Shown here: piece by piece, positions 17,312 to 26,143 of the stretch
How the letters are laid out: the number at the start of each line of letters is the position of its first letter
Position numbering within the stretch: position 1 is the stretch's first letter
Source: CAVPXC01 sp963709505
GTDB taxonomy: Bacteria; Chloroflexota; Anaerolineae; JAAEKA01
DNA: 64,000 nucleotides
Reading direction: 5' to 3'
NCBI GenBank assembly: GCA_963709505.1
Contig: CAVPXC010000009.1
Location: 1-64,000 of the forward strand
Made by a program: the position numbers and the translations under genes
Notes under the pieces: generated by a model
Databases searched by the model: none
Seen by the model: only the letters and a program-made list of their open reading frames with translations
Told to the model about the DNA's origin: nothing

Positions 17312-18025
17312 ATGAAAATCATCATCTTCTCCGATCTTCACGCCAACTGGGAGGCGCTCTCCGCTCTGCAGCGCGCCGAAAGCCAGCCCGATGCCATCCT
17401 GTTTCTGGGCGATGTGGTCAATTTCGGCCCCGATCCGCAGCGCTGCCTGGACTGGGTTCGGGCGAACGCCACCGCGGCCGTGCGCGGCAACCACGACCAG
17501 GCCGTCGCCTTCGGCGGCGATGCCGGCGTCAACCCGGCGCTGCTGGAGGAGTTTCAGGTCATGCGCGACTACACCCAGAGCGTGCTGTCAGCCACAGACC
17601 GGGCCTGGCTAGGCAGCCTGCCGTTGAGCCAGACCCTCCACCTGGACGGCAAGGATTTCCACCTGGTGCACGCGATGCCCAGCGATCCGCTGACCAAGCG
17701 CTTGTCGCTGGTGACTGCCCGGCAGCAGGATCTGGAGTCCGAGCTGGACCGGCTGTCGCCGCGCCCCGACGTGTTATTGGTAGGCCACACGCATCTTCCG
17801 GGCATGCGCAAGGTGGGCGACACCTACATCGTCAACCCCGGCAGCCTCGGCCAGCCGCGCAATGGCATCCCCGATGCGACATACGCCGTGTGGCGCGATG
17901 GCGAGCTGCAAATCCACCATCTGCACTACGACCACGACACCACCCAGCGCAAGCTGATGATGCTGCCGCTGGACCCGGATGTGGTGGACCGGCTGCAGGA
18001 GATCCTGGAGACGGGCAACGCTTGA
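17312..18025 (+). CDS. calcineurin-like metallophosphoesterase (YfcE/MJ0936-like)
   Basis: All metal-binding motifs are present in order: FSDLHANWEAL (residues 6-16), LGDVVNFGPDP, RGNHDQAV near residue 60, LVHAMPSD, and VGHTHLPGM near residue 157, then NPGSLGQPRNG. The length of 237 aa fits the YfcE-like phosphodiesterase subfamily. The natural substrate is unknown for most members. Confidence 0.88.
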   Translation: MKIIIFSDLHANWEALSALQRAESQPDAILFLGDVVNFGPDPQRCLDWVRANATAAVRGNHDQAVAFGGDAGVNPALLEEFQVMRDYTQSVLSATDRAWLGSLPLSQTLHLDGKDFHLVHAMPSDPLTKRLSLVTARQQDLESELDRLSPRPDVLLVGHTHLPGMRKVGDTYIVNPGSLGQPRNGIPDATYAVWRDGELQIHHLHYDHDTTQRKLMMLPLDPDVVDRLQEILETGNA

Positions 18026-18093
18026 CACCAGTTGACAGATGCCCCTTCTGCGTACAATTGATTATGGATCTTCAACTGAGAGGTCATCTGCAA

Positions 18094-18341
18094 TGTCGAA
18101 AGAACTGATATTCCTGGTAGAGGAAGCCCCTGAGGGAGGATATCTTGCCCAAGCCCTCGGGTCATTCCATCTACACCGAAGCAGATACATGGCAAGAGCT
18201 GCGAGAAGCAGTTCAGGATGCTGTGCAGTGTCACTTTGAGAGGCGAAGCGCCCTGCAATGGTGACGGACGACACTTCGATCAAGTCGCTATTGGAGTATC
18301 GAGGACTCAGCCATTGCTTCGGCTCGAGGTCATGGAACAGT
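18094..18341 (+). pseudogene. HicB-like small antitoxin protein, frame-disrupted
   Basis: The first 23 codons (MSKELIFLVEEAPEGGYLAQ) match the short HicB-like proteins usually encoded beside a HicA toxin. The frame then shifts near 18160 (one extra G in a GGG run) to HSIYTEADTWQELREAVQDA, the continuation of the same family, and a second shift follows near 18240 (AKRPAMV, then RRHFDQVAIGV). No intact HicA gene follows. Either sequencing indels or true decay could explain it; several breaks in 80 codons and the missing partner favour decay. Confidence 0.5.
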
Positions 18342-18543
18342 GAGTTAACGATACGACTGAGGCAATTCGCTATCGTTAAGGCGTTCGCCTGCAGCCATAC
18401 TGCGTTTGTACCTCTCTATGCTGAACGGAAGATCACAGCGCGTTACGATTATACTGCGCCGCTTGGGTCAGACGCTGCAGCTCAATTTGATACGATGTGG
18501 CAGAGATTGTTGACAAGATGGCTGAAGCTCGAGGTGAACAACT

Positions 18544-18916
18544 ATGACTAGTGCAAACGTAACGAAATCGGTGCGTCTTCGAACCGAGAAGTCGGAGGAG
18601 TTGGCTCGCCTAAGTCAAGCGACTTTGGTTTCCGAATTCTGCCCTGATGAAGCAGTGGATTCAGGAAGGGATACAAGCAAAGAAGCTCGATCTGGCTATA
18701 CAGGCGTATATGGACCGCAAGACTGATCTTAGAGGAGGGGCGATCATGGCCGGTGTTTCGTACAACCGGTTCATGCGAGAGGTGCAATTTCGCAATATCG
18801 TCATTTTGGAAAACGACGATTTTGTTGATCAGCTGGCCTTTCTGGCCGAAACCTTCGATAGCCGGGAACTGCGCGTTGCAGTTAACCAGGTCCGAGCGAT
18901 GGAGAGCCAAAGTTAA
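18544..18916 (+). CDS. ribbon-helix-helix / UPF0175-like antitoxin, one frame break
   Basis: The ATG at 18544 follows GAGGTG. The N-terminus KSVRLRTEKSEELARLSQAT resembles a ribbon-helix-helix DNA-binding segment. Near 18633 one base appears extra; the continuation is SALMKQWIQEGIQAKKLDLAIQ..YMDRKTDLRGGAIMAGVSYNRFMREV, typical of the UPF0175 region, to a stop at 18916 (about 123 aa). Such proteins usually neutralise a DUF3368/PIN-type toxin, which is not present here. Confidence 0.6.
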
Positions 18917-18942
18917 CGGATTGCCAGGATCGGAAACAACTT

Positions 18943-19713
18943 ATGCTTGACTTACACGGTAAAGTCGCCATCATCACCGGCGCCTCGCGCGGCATCGGCG
19001 AGGCTATTGCCACGGCCTATGCGCAGGCGGGCGCGGCCGTCGTGCTCACCAGCCGCAAGATCGAAAACGTCGGCCCGGTGGCGGAGCAGATCCGGGCTGC
19101 CGGCGGCCGTGCGATCGCCATGGCCGCGCACGCCGGCCAGCAGGATCAGATCGAGATGGTCGTCGAGCGCGCGCTTGCTGAGTTCGGCCGCGTCAACATC
19201 GCCGTCAACAACGCCGCCGCCAACCCCCACTTTGGCCCCATCCTGACCGCCGACGGCAGCCATTGGGACAAGATCTTCGAGGTCAACGTCAAGGGCTATT
19301 TCTTCACGGCCAAAGCCGTGGCGCCGATCATGAAGCAGCAGGGCGGCGGCAAGATCATCAACGTCGCCAGCGTCGCCGGCATCAACCCGGGGCCGATGAT
19401 GGGCGTCTACAGCACCAGCAAAGCCGCCGTGATCATGCTGACGAAGGTGTTGGCCGCCGAGCTCGGGCCGGATAACATCCAGGTCAACTGCATCGCGCCC
19501 GGCTTTGTCAAGACCAAGTTCTCGGCCCCGCTGTGGACGAACCCGCAATTCAAGGCGATGCTGGAGAAGATGACCCCTGCCGGCCGCATCGCCGAGAGCG
19601 AGGAAGTGACGGGAGCGGCGCTGTACCTTGCCTCGGACGCGTCAAGCTTCACAACCGGCGCCGTCCTGGTGGTAGATGGCGGCATAAGCCTGGGCATACT
19701 GCCGCTTGCCTAA
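18943..19713 (+). CDS. short-chain dehydrogenase/reductase (3-oxoacyl-ACP reductase-like)
   Basis: This 256-aa classical SDR has TGASRGIG (residues 12-19), NNAAANP, the catalytic tetrad with VASVAG and YSTSKAA near residue 159, and CIAPGFVKTKF. The C-terminus DASSFTTGAVLVVDGG is typical of FabG-like reductases. It stands alone between the antitoxin-like genes and a convergent gene, so a role in fatty acid synthesis is not implied; substrate is open. Confidence 0.88.
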   Translation: MLDLHGKVAIITGASRGIGEAIATAYAQAGAAVVLTSRKIENVGPVAEQIRAAGGRAIAMAAHAGQQDQIEMVVERALAEFGRVNIAVNNAAANPHFGPILTADGSHWDKIFEVNVKGYFFTAKAVAPIMKQQGGGKIINVASVAGINPGPMMGVYSTSKAAVIMLTKVLAAELGPDNIQVNCIAPGFVKTKFSAPLWTNPQFKAMLEKMTPAGRIAESEEVTGAALYLASDASSFTTGAVLVVDGGISLGILPLA

Positions 19714-19714
19714 G

Positions 19715-20764
19715 TCACTTGAGATTGCGCTTCACGATGTCCGAGATCGCCAACTGATGCCGCTCCATCAGCTGTTCGTCGATCATCTGGATCTGTTTTC
19801 TGGGGTTGAAGAAAGCCTCGGCCCAGCCGTAGCCGGCGCACGCGGTGTCGGCGATGCTGTTGCCGGCTGCGTCGCGCCCCCACCATTGCCGGTACTGTTC
19901 CTCCAACTCGGGGCGAATGTGAAACTCAGGCTCTGAGAAATGGGCGGAGTAGTAATAATCGGGGGGCAGCGCGTTCAAGATCGTCTCGAAGATGTGCACC
20001 CGCACCCGAAATTTCGGGGGGCCGTAAGCAGCCAACCGCGCCAACCCCCGTAAGGTGGCAAACGGCGCGATCACCTCGATCTGTTCGATGTGCTCGAAAC
20101 GCTCTTCCAGTAGCTTAAATACCCCCAACATGACAATGCCGCTGGCGATGCTGTCGCCGACCAGCGCCACGGTCTTCTCCTTGCGTTGCGATGGGGAGAT
20201 ATCCTGGTCCTTGACGATGGTGGTCTCCACGCGACGGCTGTAGCGCGGCACGGAGGGATCGAAGACGTGATGCGAATCGACCAGGGCCTCGTCGCAGTAG
20301 AAACCGTAGTTCTTGAACAAGGCGTTGCCGATCCGGTACTTGGCGCCCTCGCGCAGCACGGGCAGAATCACCAGGTTGTTTTGGGTGTACCCCGCTAACG
20401 CTTCCTGGAAGGTGGGAGAGCACAGCACACCGCGAATCGCCTCGCCGGTCAACTCGGTTCGGGCCGCACCCAGCAACAGTTGGCCCGGCAGGCGGATCTC
20501 CCCCGACGGCGGCGCCTGGCCCGGTAGTCCGATGATATCGAACAGGTGTGGCTCCGGCGTTGTCGTCCACAGGTACATGAAGCCGGCAGTGGCCGGACTA
20601 TGGGTGAAGATGAGGTCAAGACATCGCCCGTTGTCCAGGCAAAGCTGTCCGGAGCGGTAACAGGGAGCGTCCGTGTCGGCCGCAGGTGTGTTGTCTTCCA
20701 ACATCAACGTGCCCACGATGTGCTCGTGGGCAACGTCTGTAAAGCGAAAGGGATAGGTGAACAT
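19715..20764 (-). CDS. unknown protein with a phosphoribosyltransferase-like PRPP loop
   Basis: This protein of about 349 aa has no family I can name with confidence. Residues around 190-205 read KTVALVGDSIASGIVML, which resembles the PRPP-binding loop of type I phosphoribosyltransferases (hydrophobic stretch, acidic residue, then SIASG for TxxTG), followed by an alpha/beta segment (VIAPFATLRGLARLAAYG). The C-terminus is aromatic and ends with RKQIQMIDEQLMERHQLAI. The start at 20764 is chosen because the preceding codons to 20839 look non-conserved; no clear ribosome site is seen. It converges with the SDR gene with one base between stops. Confidence 0.55.
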   Translation of the reverse strand: MFTYPFRFTDVAHEHIVGTLMLEDNTPAADTDAPCYRSGQLCLDNGRCLDLIFTHSPATAGFMYLWTTTPEPHLFDIIGLPGQAPPSGEIRLPGQLLLGAARTELTGEAIRGVLCSPTFQEALAGYTQNNLVILPVLREGAKYRIGNALFKNYGFYCDEALVDSHHVFDPSVPRYSRRVETTIVKDQDISPSQRKEKTVALVGDSIASGIVMLGVFKLLEERFEHIEQIEVIAPFATLRGLARLAAYGPPKFRVRVHIFETILNALPPDYYYSAHFSEPEFHIRPELEEQYRQWWGRDAAGNSIADTACAGYGWAEAFFNPRKQIQMIDEQLMERHQLAISDIVKRNLK

Positions 20765-20921
20765 GCTGTTTTCTTGTAGCCTCGTGCATGGTTTGGGTGA
20801 CCGACTTGAAGGCATCATTGCCACGCCCTGATGGTTCAAGTGCGCTCGGGTATGGTCAACGGCGTGACCATGCCAGTATACAGTAGGTTGTCAGGTTCAA
20901 CAAGGTCACAACGCTATTCAC

Positions 20922-21188
20922 CAGGGCTTCTCAAAAGTCCGCTCCGGTGTCATCCTGAGCGGGTTCAAATCGCTTGCCAGAACTCAACGACGACTCAGTT
21001 CAACTCGAAACCCTGTTCGTGCCGATGACCAGCGAAGGATCTCGTTGTTCTCAACGAACGCAGAAGGGATCCTTCGCTGGTCATCGGCACGAACAGGGTT
21101 TCGAGTTGGGCTAAGCCCGTCGCTGGTATCTAGTTTTCAGTCATGACCCGCTCAGGATGACACGAGGACGGACCTTTGAAAAGCCCTG
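20922..21188. repeat. 267-bp fold-back (MITE-like) element with a 41-bp perfect stem
   Basis: The outer arms, CAGGGCTT (20922) with AAGCCCTG (ending 21188) and GTGTCATCCTGAGCGGGT with its inverse at 21145-21162, enclose an inner perfect inverted repeat: 21001-21041 is exactly complementary to 21068-21108. The 26-base centre has its own TCGTTG/CAACGA stem. No coding sequence is present. The symmetry over the whole 267 bp fits a non-autonomous palindromic element. Confidence 0.8.
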
Positions 21189-21412
21189 CGCTACCCACCG
21201 TCGCTCCCGCCCACGCGGGCATGACGGAGTGCTAGCGGTACGCCTTTAGACCGATGCCATCTGTTGCCACCTGCCATCACTTGCCACCTGCAACCTCCCA
21301 TAACATCGTGCGTATAGACAAACGAGACTGCCCTTGAAAAAGTCTCCATCAGCACAGGTCTCTGACCGGCGCTGGAGTTGCATAACAGAAAAGATGTTAC
21401 AAGGAGGATACC

Positions 21413-22240
21413 GTGGACATCGGCAAGTCGTTTAGCTACGTTTTTCAAGATAGGGACTGGCTCAAGAAAGTCCTGATCGGCAGCCTGATCCTGGCAGTTA
21501 GCCTGCCGTTTACCGTCGTGCTGGTTGGCTTTCTGGGCCTGGCCATCGTGTCGGGCTACACGCTGGAGGTGCTGCGCAACGTGCGACAGGGCAGCACCCA
21601 TCCGCTGCCGGAGTGGCGCGACAAGTGGAGCGAATGGATGATCCTCGGCCTGAAGCTCTGGCTGGCGCTGCTGGTCTGGAGCCTGCCGGCCCTGTTGCTT
21701 AGCGTCTTCAACGGCCTGGGCAACCAAATGATGTGGACCGACAGCGATCTGCTGGGGCTGTTCGGAGGTCTGATGGTAGCTGTCGTGGCCTGCCTGTCGC
21801 TGCTCTGGTGGATCATCGTGGCCCTGGTCACCCCGGCCATCAGCATTCGCTTGGCTGAGACCGAGGATGTTGGCAGCGCGTTCAAGGTGGATAGCATCTA
21901 CGTGTGGACCAAGCGCAATATCGGCGAGGTGATCATCGCGGTGCTCGTATCCGTCGCCGCAATGATCATAGCGGTGACCATCGGTTCGCTGGCAGGCGTA
22001 CTGCTGTGCCTTATCGGTTGGGTCATCACCATTCCCGCGGCCACATTCATCGCCAACCTGATCAGCGTGCACCTCTACGCTCAGATCGGCCTGCGTGCCA
22101 GTGCGGTCGCTGAGCCTGTCGTGGAGCCGCCGGCAGCGCCGTGTCGCCAACGCCCCACCGCCGCCTGCGCCGACGGTCAGTCGATCCCCAAGAGCCGACT
22201 AGAACACTATGGTGGTCGCACCGGATGGCATCAATCGTGA
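21413..22240 (+). CDS. DUF4013 membrane protein, first of a tandem pair
   Basis: The GTG start follows AAGGAGG. Residues 1-220 (IGKSFSYVFQDRDWLKKVLIGSL, GYTLEVLRNVRQG, LPEWRDKW) match DUF4013 and align end to end with the next gene, so this is a tandem duplication. Five to six hydrophobic segments are predicted. The last ~35 residues as sequenced look unnatural; one frame over, the sequence encodes a proline-rich tail (ANAPPPPAPTVSRSPRAD) ending at 22201, like the paralogue. A frame break near 22140 is likely. Function unknown. Confidence 0.8.
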   Translation: MDIGKSFSYVFQDRDWLKKVLIGSLILAVSLPFTVVLVGFLGLAIVSGYTLEVLRNVRQGSTHPLPEWRDKWSEWMILGLKLWLALLVWSLPALLLSVFNGLGNQMMWTDSDLLGLFGGLMVAVVACLSLLWWIIVALVTPAISIRLAETEDVGSAFKVDSIYVWTKRNIGEVIIAVLVSVAAMIIAVTIGSLAGVLLCLIGWVITIPAATFIANLISVHLYAQIGLRASAVAEPVVEPPAAPCRQRPTAACADGQSIPKSRLEHYGGRTGWHQS

Positions 22241-22504
22241 TCAAGCCGTCGGAAACCCCATCGGACTCGGCGTCAAACGCCACCCGTTGAGGCTGTAACT
22301 ACCTGAGCACGTTGCGCTGCGGAGGCCACGGGCCACCAAAATCCACCCGCGGCCTCCGCAACGTTGTTTTCAAGCGCGTCCTGAGGTATAATCAAGCAGC
22401 AGACACCCGATCGCGCAACATTGAGTGTCGGTGATGCTACACGGTTTCCCGAATTCGATGTTCTGAATTCGTTGTTACCCATTCGCTGTGATAAGGAGCT
22501 CAAC

Positions 22505-23350
22505 ATGAATATCGGCAAGTCCTTTTCCTACATCTTTGATGACCCGCGTTGGCTGAACAAGATCCTGATCGGAACCTTGGTTTTGATCATCAGCTCACTG
22601 CTGTCGACGATCCTGATCGGTATCCTGGGTTACTTTATCATCATGGGCTACGCCCTGGAGGTCCTGCGCAACGTCCGTCGCGGCGACCGCTATCCTCTGC
22701 CCGAGTGGAAGGATCGCTGGGGTGAGTGGCTGGTGCTTGGCGTCAAGTTAACAGTCGCCCTGCTTGTTTGGGCGCTTCCCGCCATCTTGATCGGTCTGTT
22801 CATGATCGTGCCTGCGGCTATGATGGACAGCAACGACACCATGGCAACTATCGGTGCGCTGGGCTTTGCTTGCCTGGGTTGTCTGATCTTCCTCTGGACG
22901 TTGGTCGTGCTCCTGGTCTCGCCGAGGATCTACATTCGCATTGCCGAGACTGAACAGATTTCCAGCGGTTTCCAGTTCGGCGATATCCTTCGCTTCACGC
23001 GCGAGCACATCGGCGATGTGATCATCGTCACCATCATGTACTTCGTAGCCTCTCTGGTCGTCGGGTTGATTGGCAGTGTGATCGGCACGCTGCTCTGCTT
23101 GATCGGCCTAATCGTCACTCTGCCCGCCGCCCAACTGATCACCATGCTGATCCAATCGCACCTGTACGCGCAGGTCGGCATCGACAAGTCAGTGCTGCAG
23201 AGCTGGGCATACGGGCTGCCAGAACCGCAGCCCTCGCAGGCGGTCACGCCAGTTACGCCCGCGCCTGTGGACGTGGCACCCCAGGTCGAGCCTCAGCCGC
23301 CGGCTCCCCTGTCGCCTGAACCGGGCGCGCTGGACGAGACGCAGATGTAG
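22505..23350 (+). CDS. DUF4013 membrane protein, second of a tandem pair
   Basis: The ATG at 22505 follows AAGGAGCT. The protein shares MxIGKSFSYxFxDxxWLxKxLIGxL, GYALEVLRNVRRG and LPEWKDRWGEW with the upstream paralogue. Several transmembrane segments are followed by a C-terminal proline/glutamate-rich tail from about residue 237 (PQPSQAVTPVTPAPVDVAPQ). It is probably an integral membrane protein with a flexible cytosolic tail. Role unknown. Confidence 0.85.
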   Translation: MNIGKSFSYIFDDPRWLNKILIGTLVLIISSLLSTILIGILGYFIIMGYALEVLRNVRRGDRYPLPEWKDRWGEWLVLGVKLTVALLVWALPAILIGLFMIVPAAMMDSNDTMATIGALGFACLGCLIFLWTLVVLLVSPRIYIRIAETEQISSGFQFGDILRFTREHIGDVIIVTIMYFVASLVVGLIGSVIGTLLCLIGLIVTLPAAQLITMLIQSHLYAQVGIDKSVLQSWAYGLPEPQPSQAVTPVTPAPVDVAPQVEPQPPAPLSPEPGALDETQM

Positions 23351-23391
23351 GGCGCCAGTGCGGATGCCTCATAGCGCTGGAGTGAATTGCC

Positions 23392-23985
23392 ATGATCAAT
23401 AGCCTGGCAAACGTCTTTACAGCTTTCGGGCTGTCCTCGTCGGCCGGCCTGAACGCCTATCTGCCGTTGCTGATCGTCGCGCTGACCGCGCGCTTCACCA
23501 ACCTGATCGAGCTGCGGCCGCCGTTCGACTGGCTCACCAATCCGTGGGTGATCGGCGTGCTGGTGGTGCTGCTGCTGATCGAAACCGTGGCGGACAAGAT
23601 TCCGGCCGTGGATCACGCCAACGACGTCATCCAGACGGTCGTCCGCCCGGCGGCGGGTGCGATCCTGTTTGCCGCAAACAGCAACGCCATCAGCAACATC
23701 CACCCAGGGGTCGCCCTGGTCTGCGGCTTGCTGTTAGCCGGCAGTGTCCACGCCACCAAGGCCACGCTCAGACCCGTGGTCACCGTCACCACCGGCGGCC
23801 TGGGCAATCCGGTCGTTAGCACGGTCGAGGACATCATCGCGGTCGTGGTCAGCATCCTGTCCATTCTGGTTCCGGTGTTTACCTTCGTCGCACTGATGGT
23901 CTTCTTCGTATACGCGTTCCGCTGGTGGCGGCGTCGCCGGGCCAACAAGGTGGCTGACCAGTCGATCACGCCGATCGGGCCGTAG
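23392..23985 (+). CDS. DUF4126 membrane protein
   Basis: This 197-aa hydrophobic protein has the DUF4126 opening GLSSSAGLNAYLPLLIVALTAR, then ETVADKIPAVDHANDVIQTVVRP and LLLAGSVHATKATLRP. The cluster of basic residues at the end (WWRRRRANK) is likely cytosolic. It lies 41 bases behind the DUF4013 pair and may be co-transcribed. No function is established for the family. Confidence 0.85.
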   Translation: MINSLANVFTAFGLSSSAGLNAYLPLLIVALTARFTNLIELRPPFDWLTNPWVIGVLVVLLLIETVADKIPAVDHANDVIQTVVRPAAGAILFAANSNAISNIHPGVALVCGLLLAGSVHATKATLRPVVTVTTGGLGNPVVSTVEDIIAVVVSILSILVPVFTFVALMVFFVYAFRWWRRRRANKVADQSITPIGP

Positions 23986-24002
23986 CCGCCTTAACCACAA
24001 CG

Positions 24003-24016
24003 AGCTCAATTGAGCT
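24003..24016. repeat. palindrome AGCTCAATTGAGCT
   Basis: This 14-bp perfect palindrome just before the terminator shares the core GCTCAATTGAGC with the one at 7632-7647. Confidence 0.45.
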
Positions 24017-24022
24017 GATAGA

Positions 24023-24068
24023 AGCCGTAGGGCAAGAGATGCTGGTCTCTTTCCCTACGGCTCTTTTG
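24023..24068 (+). terminator. intrinsic terminator of the DUF4013/DUF4126 unit
   Basis: AGCCGTAGGG (24023-24032) and CCCTACGGCT (24053-24062) pair perfectly, with an inner AGAG/CTCT, and CTTTTGAT follows. Confidence 0.8.
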
Positions 24069-24199
24069 ATCTCCTAACCAGGTATCCTCTCAATAATGCC
24101 GGGGTAGGGCCATGCGGCTCGCCAGTGACGCCGCCCGCCAGGGCGACCGCAAGGGCCTGGCCCCTACAAATTGAGAAGATACTCCTACAGGCTTTGTTG

Positions 24200-24208
24200 T
24201 GCTATAAT
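24200..24208 (+). promoter_or_regulatory. extended -10 promoter of uvrC, leaderless
   Basis: TGC-TATAAT ends five bases before the uvrC ATG (24214), so the transcript should begin at the start codon. The longer string TTGTGCTATAAT is repeated exactly upstream of glpX and clpC. Confidence 0.6.
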
Positions 24209-24213
24209 GCCGC

Positions 24214-26143
24214 ATGGTTCAGACCGCCTCCGACCCTTCGCACGCGCTTAGGGCAGACGCGCTGCAGGCTCGCATTGACAGCCTGCCCCTAAACCCCGGC
24301 GTGTACCTGATGAAGGACAAGCACAGCCAGGTGATTTACGTGGGCAAGGCCAAGGTCTTGCGCGCCCGCGTCCGGTCCTATTTCCAGAACTCGACCCAGC
24401 ATCCACCGAAGACGCGCCGGCTGGTGGAGGAGATCGTCGACCTGGAGTGGATCATCGTCCCCACCGAGGTGGACGCACTGATCCTCGAGAACTCGTTGAT
24501 CAAACGCTATCAGCCGCGCTTCAACGTGCTGCTCAAGGACGACAAGACCTACCCGTACCTCAAAATCCATTGGCAGGACGACTTTCCTAAGGTCTCGATC
24601 ACGCGCAAGGTTCATCGCGATGGCGCTGGCTATTACGGACCCTACACCTCCGCTTTCACCGTGCGTGAGACGCTGGACAATCTGCGCCGCGTGTTTCCGT
24701 ATCTGACCTGCAACCGCGAGATCACCGGCAAGGACGAGCGCGCCTGTCTCTACTACGACATCAAGCTGTGCGCCGGCCCTTGCATCGGCGTAGTTGATCG
24801 TGAAGAATACCGTCTAGTCATGCACGGCCTGGCGGATTTTCTCGAAGGCCGCAGCGACGAGGCCATCGCCTCGCTGGACGGGCGGATGCGCGCCGCGGCT
24901 CGAGCGCTTAATTTCGAGCGCGCCGCAATGTATCGCGATCAGATCAAGCTGGCCCGGCAATTGGTGGCGCGGCAGCAGGTCGTCTCCACCAGCCTGCTCG
25001 ACCAGGACGTCATCGCCTTCGCCAGCGACGACGGCGGCGACGAGACCGCGTTCCAGGTGTTCTTCGTGCGTCGCGGCAAAATGATCGGTCGTGAGAGCTT
25101 CGTGCTTCCGCACACCAAAGACGACGATCGGGCCGAGCTGCTGGCGTCCTTCCTGAGCCAATTCTACGACCAGGCAACCGCGGTGCCGCCCGAGGTGCTG
25201 GTGCCAATCGAGCCGGCCGGCGCCGATGTCATCGCCGAATGGCTGACCGATAAGCGCAAGGCACAGGCGGGCCATGAGGAGGACGTCTCGGTGGCGGTGC
25301 TCATGCCGGCCGGGGATGAGGCAGTCACCGTCATGACTCTGGCCGAGAGCAACGCCGCCAAATCGCTGCGCACTTTGCGCGCGGTGCGCGAGGCGGACAA
25401 GAGCAAACAGGTGCTGGCGGTTCAGGAACTGCAAAAGGCGTTGGATCTGGAAACGCCGCCGGGCCGCATCGAATGCTTTGACATCTCGACGTTGCAAGGC
25501 ACCAACACCGTGGGTAGCATGGTCGTCTTCGCCGAGGGCACGCCACGTAAGTCGGATTACCGTCGCTTTAAGATCCGCGGCCGCGGCGCGCAGGGCGAGC
25601 CGGACGATTTCGCCTCGATGCGCGAGATGCTGCGCCGCCGCTTCCGCCGCGCGGTCGAGCCTGAGCAAGAGGATCCGGGCGCCAAGGCCCGCCGCAGCAC
25701 CGCCGTCTGGACCGTTCTTCCCGACCTGGTGATCGTCGACGGCGGCAAGGGCCAGCTCGGGATAGCGGTCGAAGTTCTCAAGGAGTTTGACCTGCTGGAC
25801 CAAGTGCCGGTGGTGGGCCTGGCCAAGCAGCACGAGGAGATCTTCCGGCCCGGCCAGCGGCATTCGATCCTGTTGCCGCGCGAATTCGGAGGGGTTGTAC
25901 CTGGTGCAACGCATCCGTGACGAGGCTCACCGCTTTGGCATTACCTATCACCGCAGCCTACGCGGCAAAGCGAGCGTGGCTTCGGAGTTGGATAAGGTTC
26001 CCGGTATTGGTCCCAAACGGCGTCAGGCGCTGCTCAAGGCATTTGACTCTGTCGAGGACATCAAAGCTGCAAGTGTGGATGAACTGGCGGCTGTCCCTGG
26101 CATGACTCGGGCCGCGGCGCAGATGGTCAAGGAGAGCCTGTGA
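24214..26143 (+). CDS. uvrC: UvrABC system protein C, one frame break
   Basis: UvrC makes the dual incisions in nucleotide excision repair. The GIY-YIG nuclease domain is clear (NPGVYLMKDKHSQVIYVGKAK, residues 28-48), followed by CNREITGKDERACLYYDIKLCAGPC, a UVR motif near residue 225, the RNase H-like C-terminal nuclease (ECFDISTLQGTNTVGSMVVF; DLVIVDGGKGQLG) and a helix-hairpin-helix (VPGIGPKRRQALLKAF). The frame shifts near 25890 because of one extra T; the corrected sequence reads LLPRESEGLYLVQRIRDEAHRFG. Total is about 642 aa, normal for UvrC. Its end overlaps the rtcA start (GTGA). Confidence 0.93.

Noticed and set aside
18258..18551. 97-aa open frame between the HicB-like and UPF0175-like genes
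   Set aside because: It begins within the degraded HicB-like sequence, has no recognisable motif, and its start is explained by the frame changes there. It could still be real, since its end overlaps the next start by eight bases.
20955..20985. tRNA-like T-loop GGTTCAAATC
   Set aside because: The flanking bases cannot form a T stem or acceptor stem, and the site lies inside the arm of the fold-back element.
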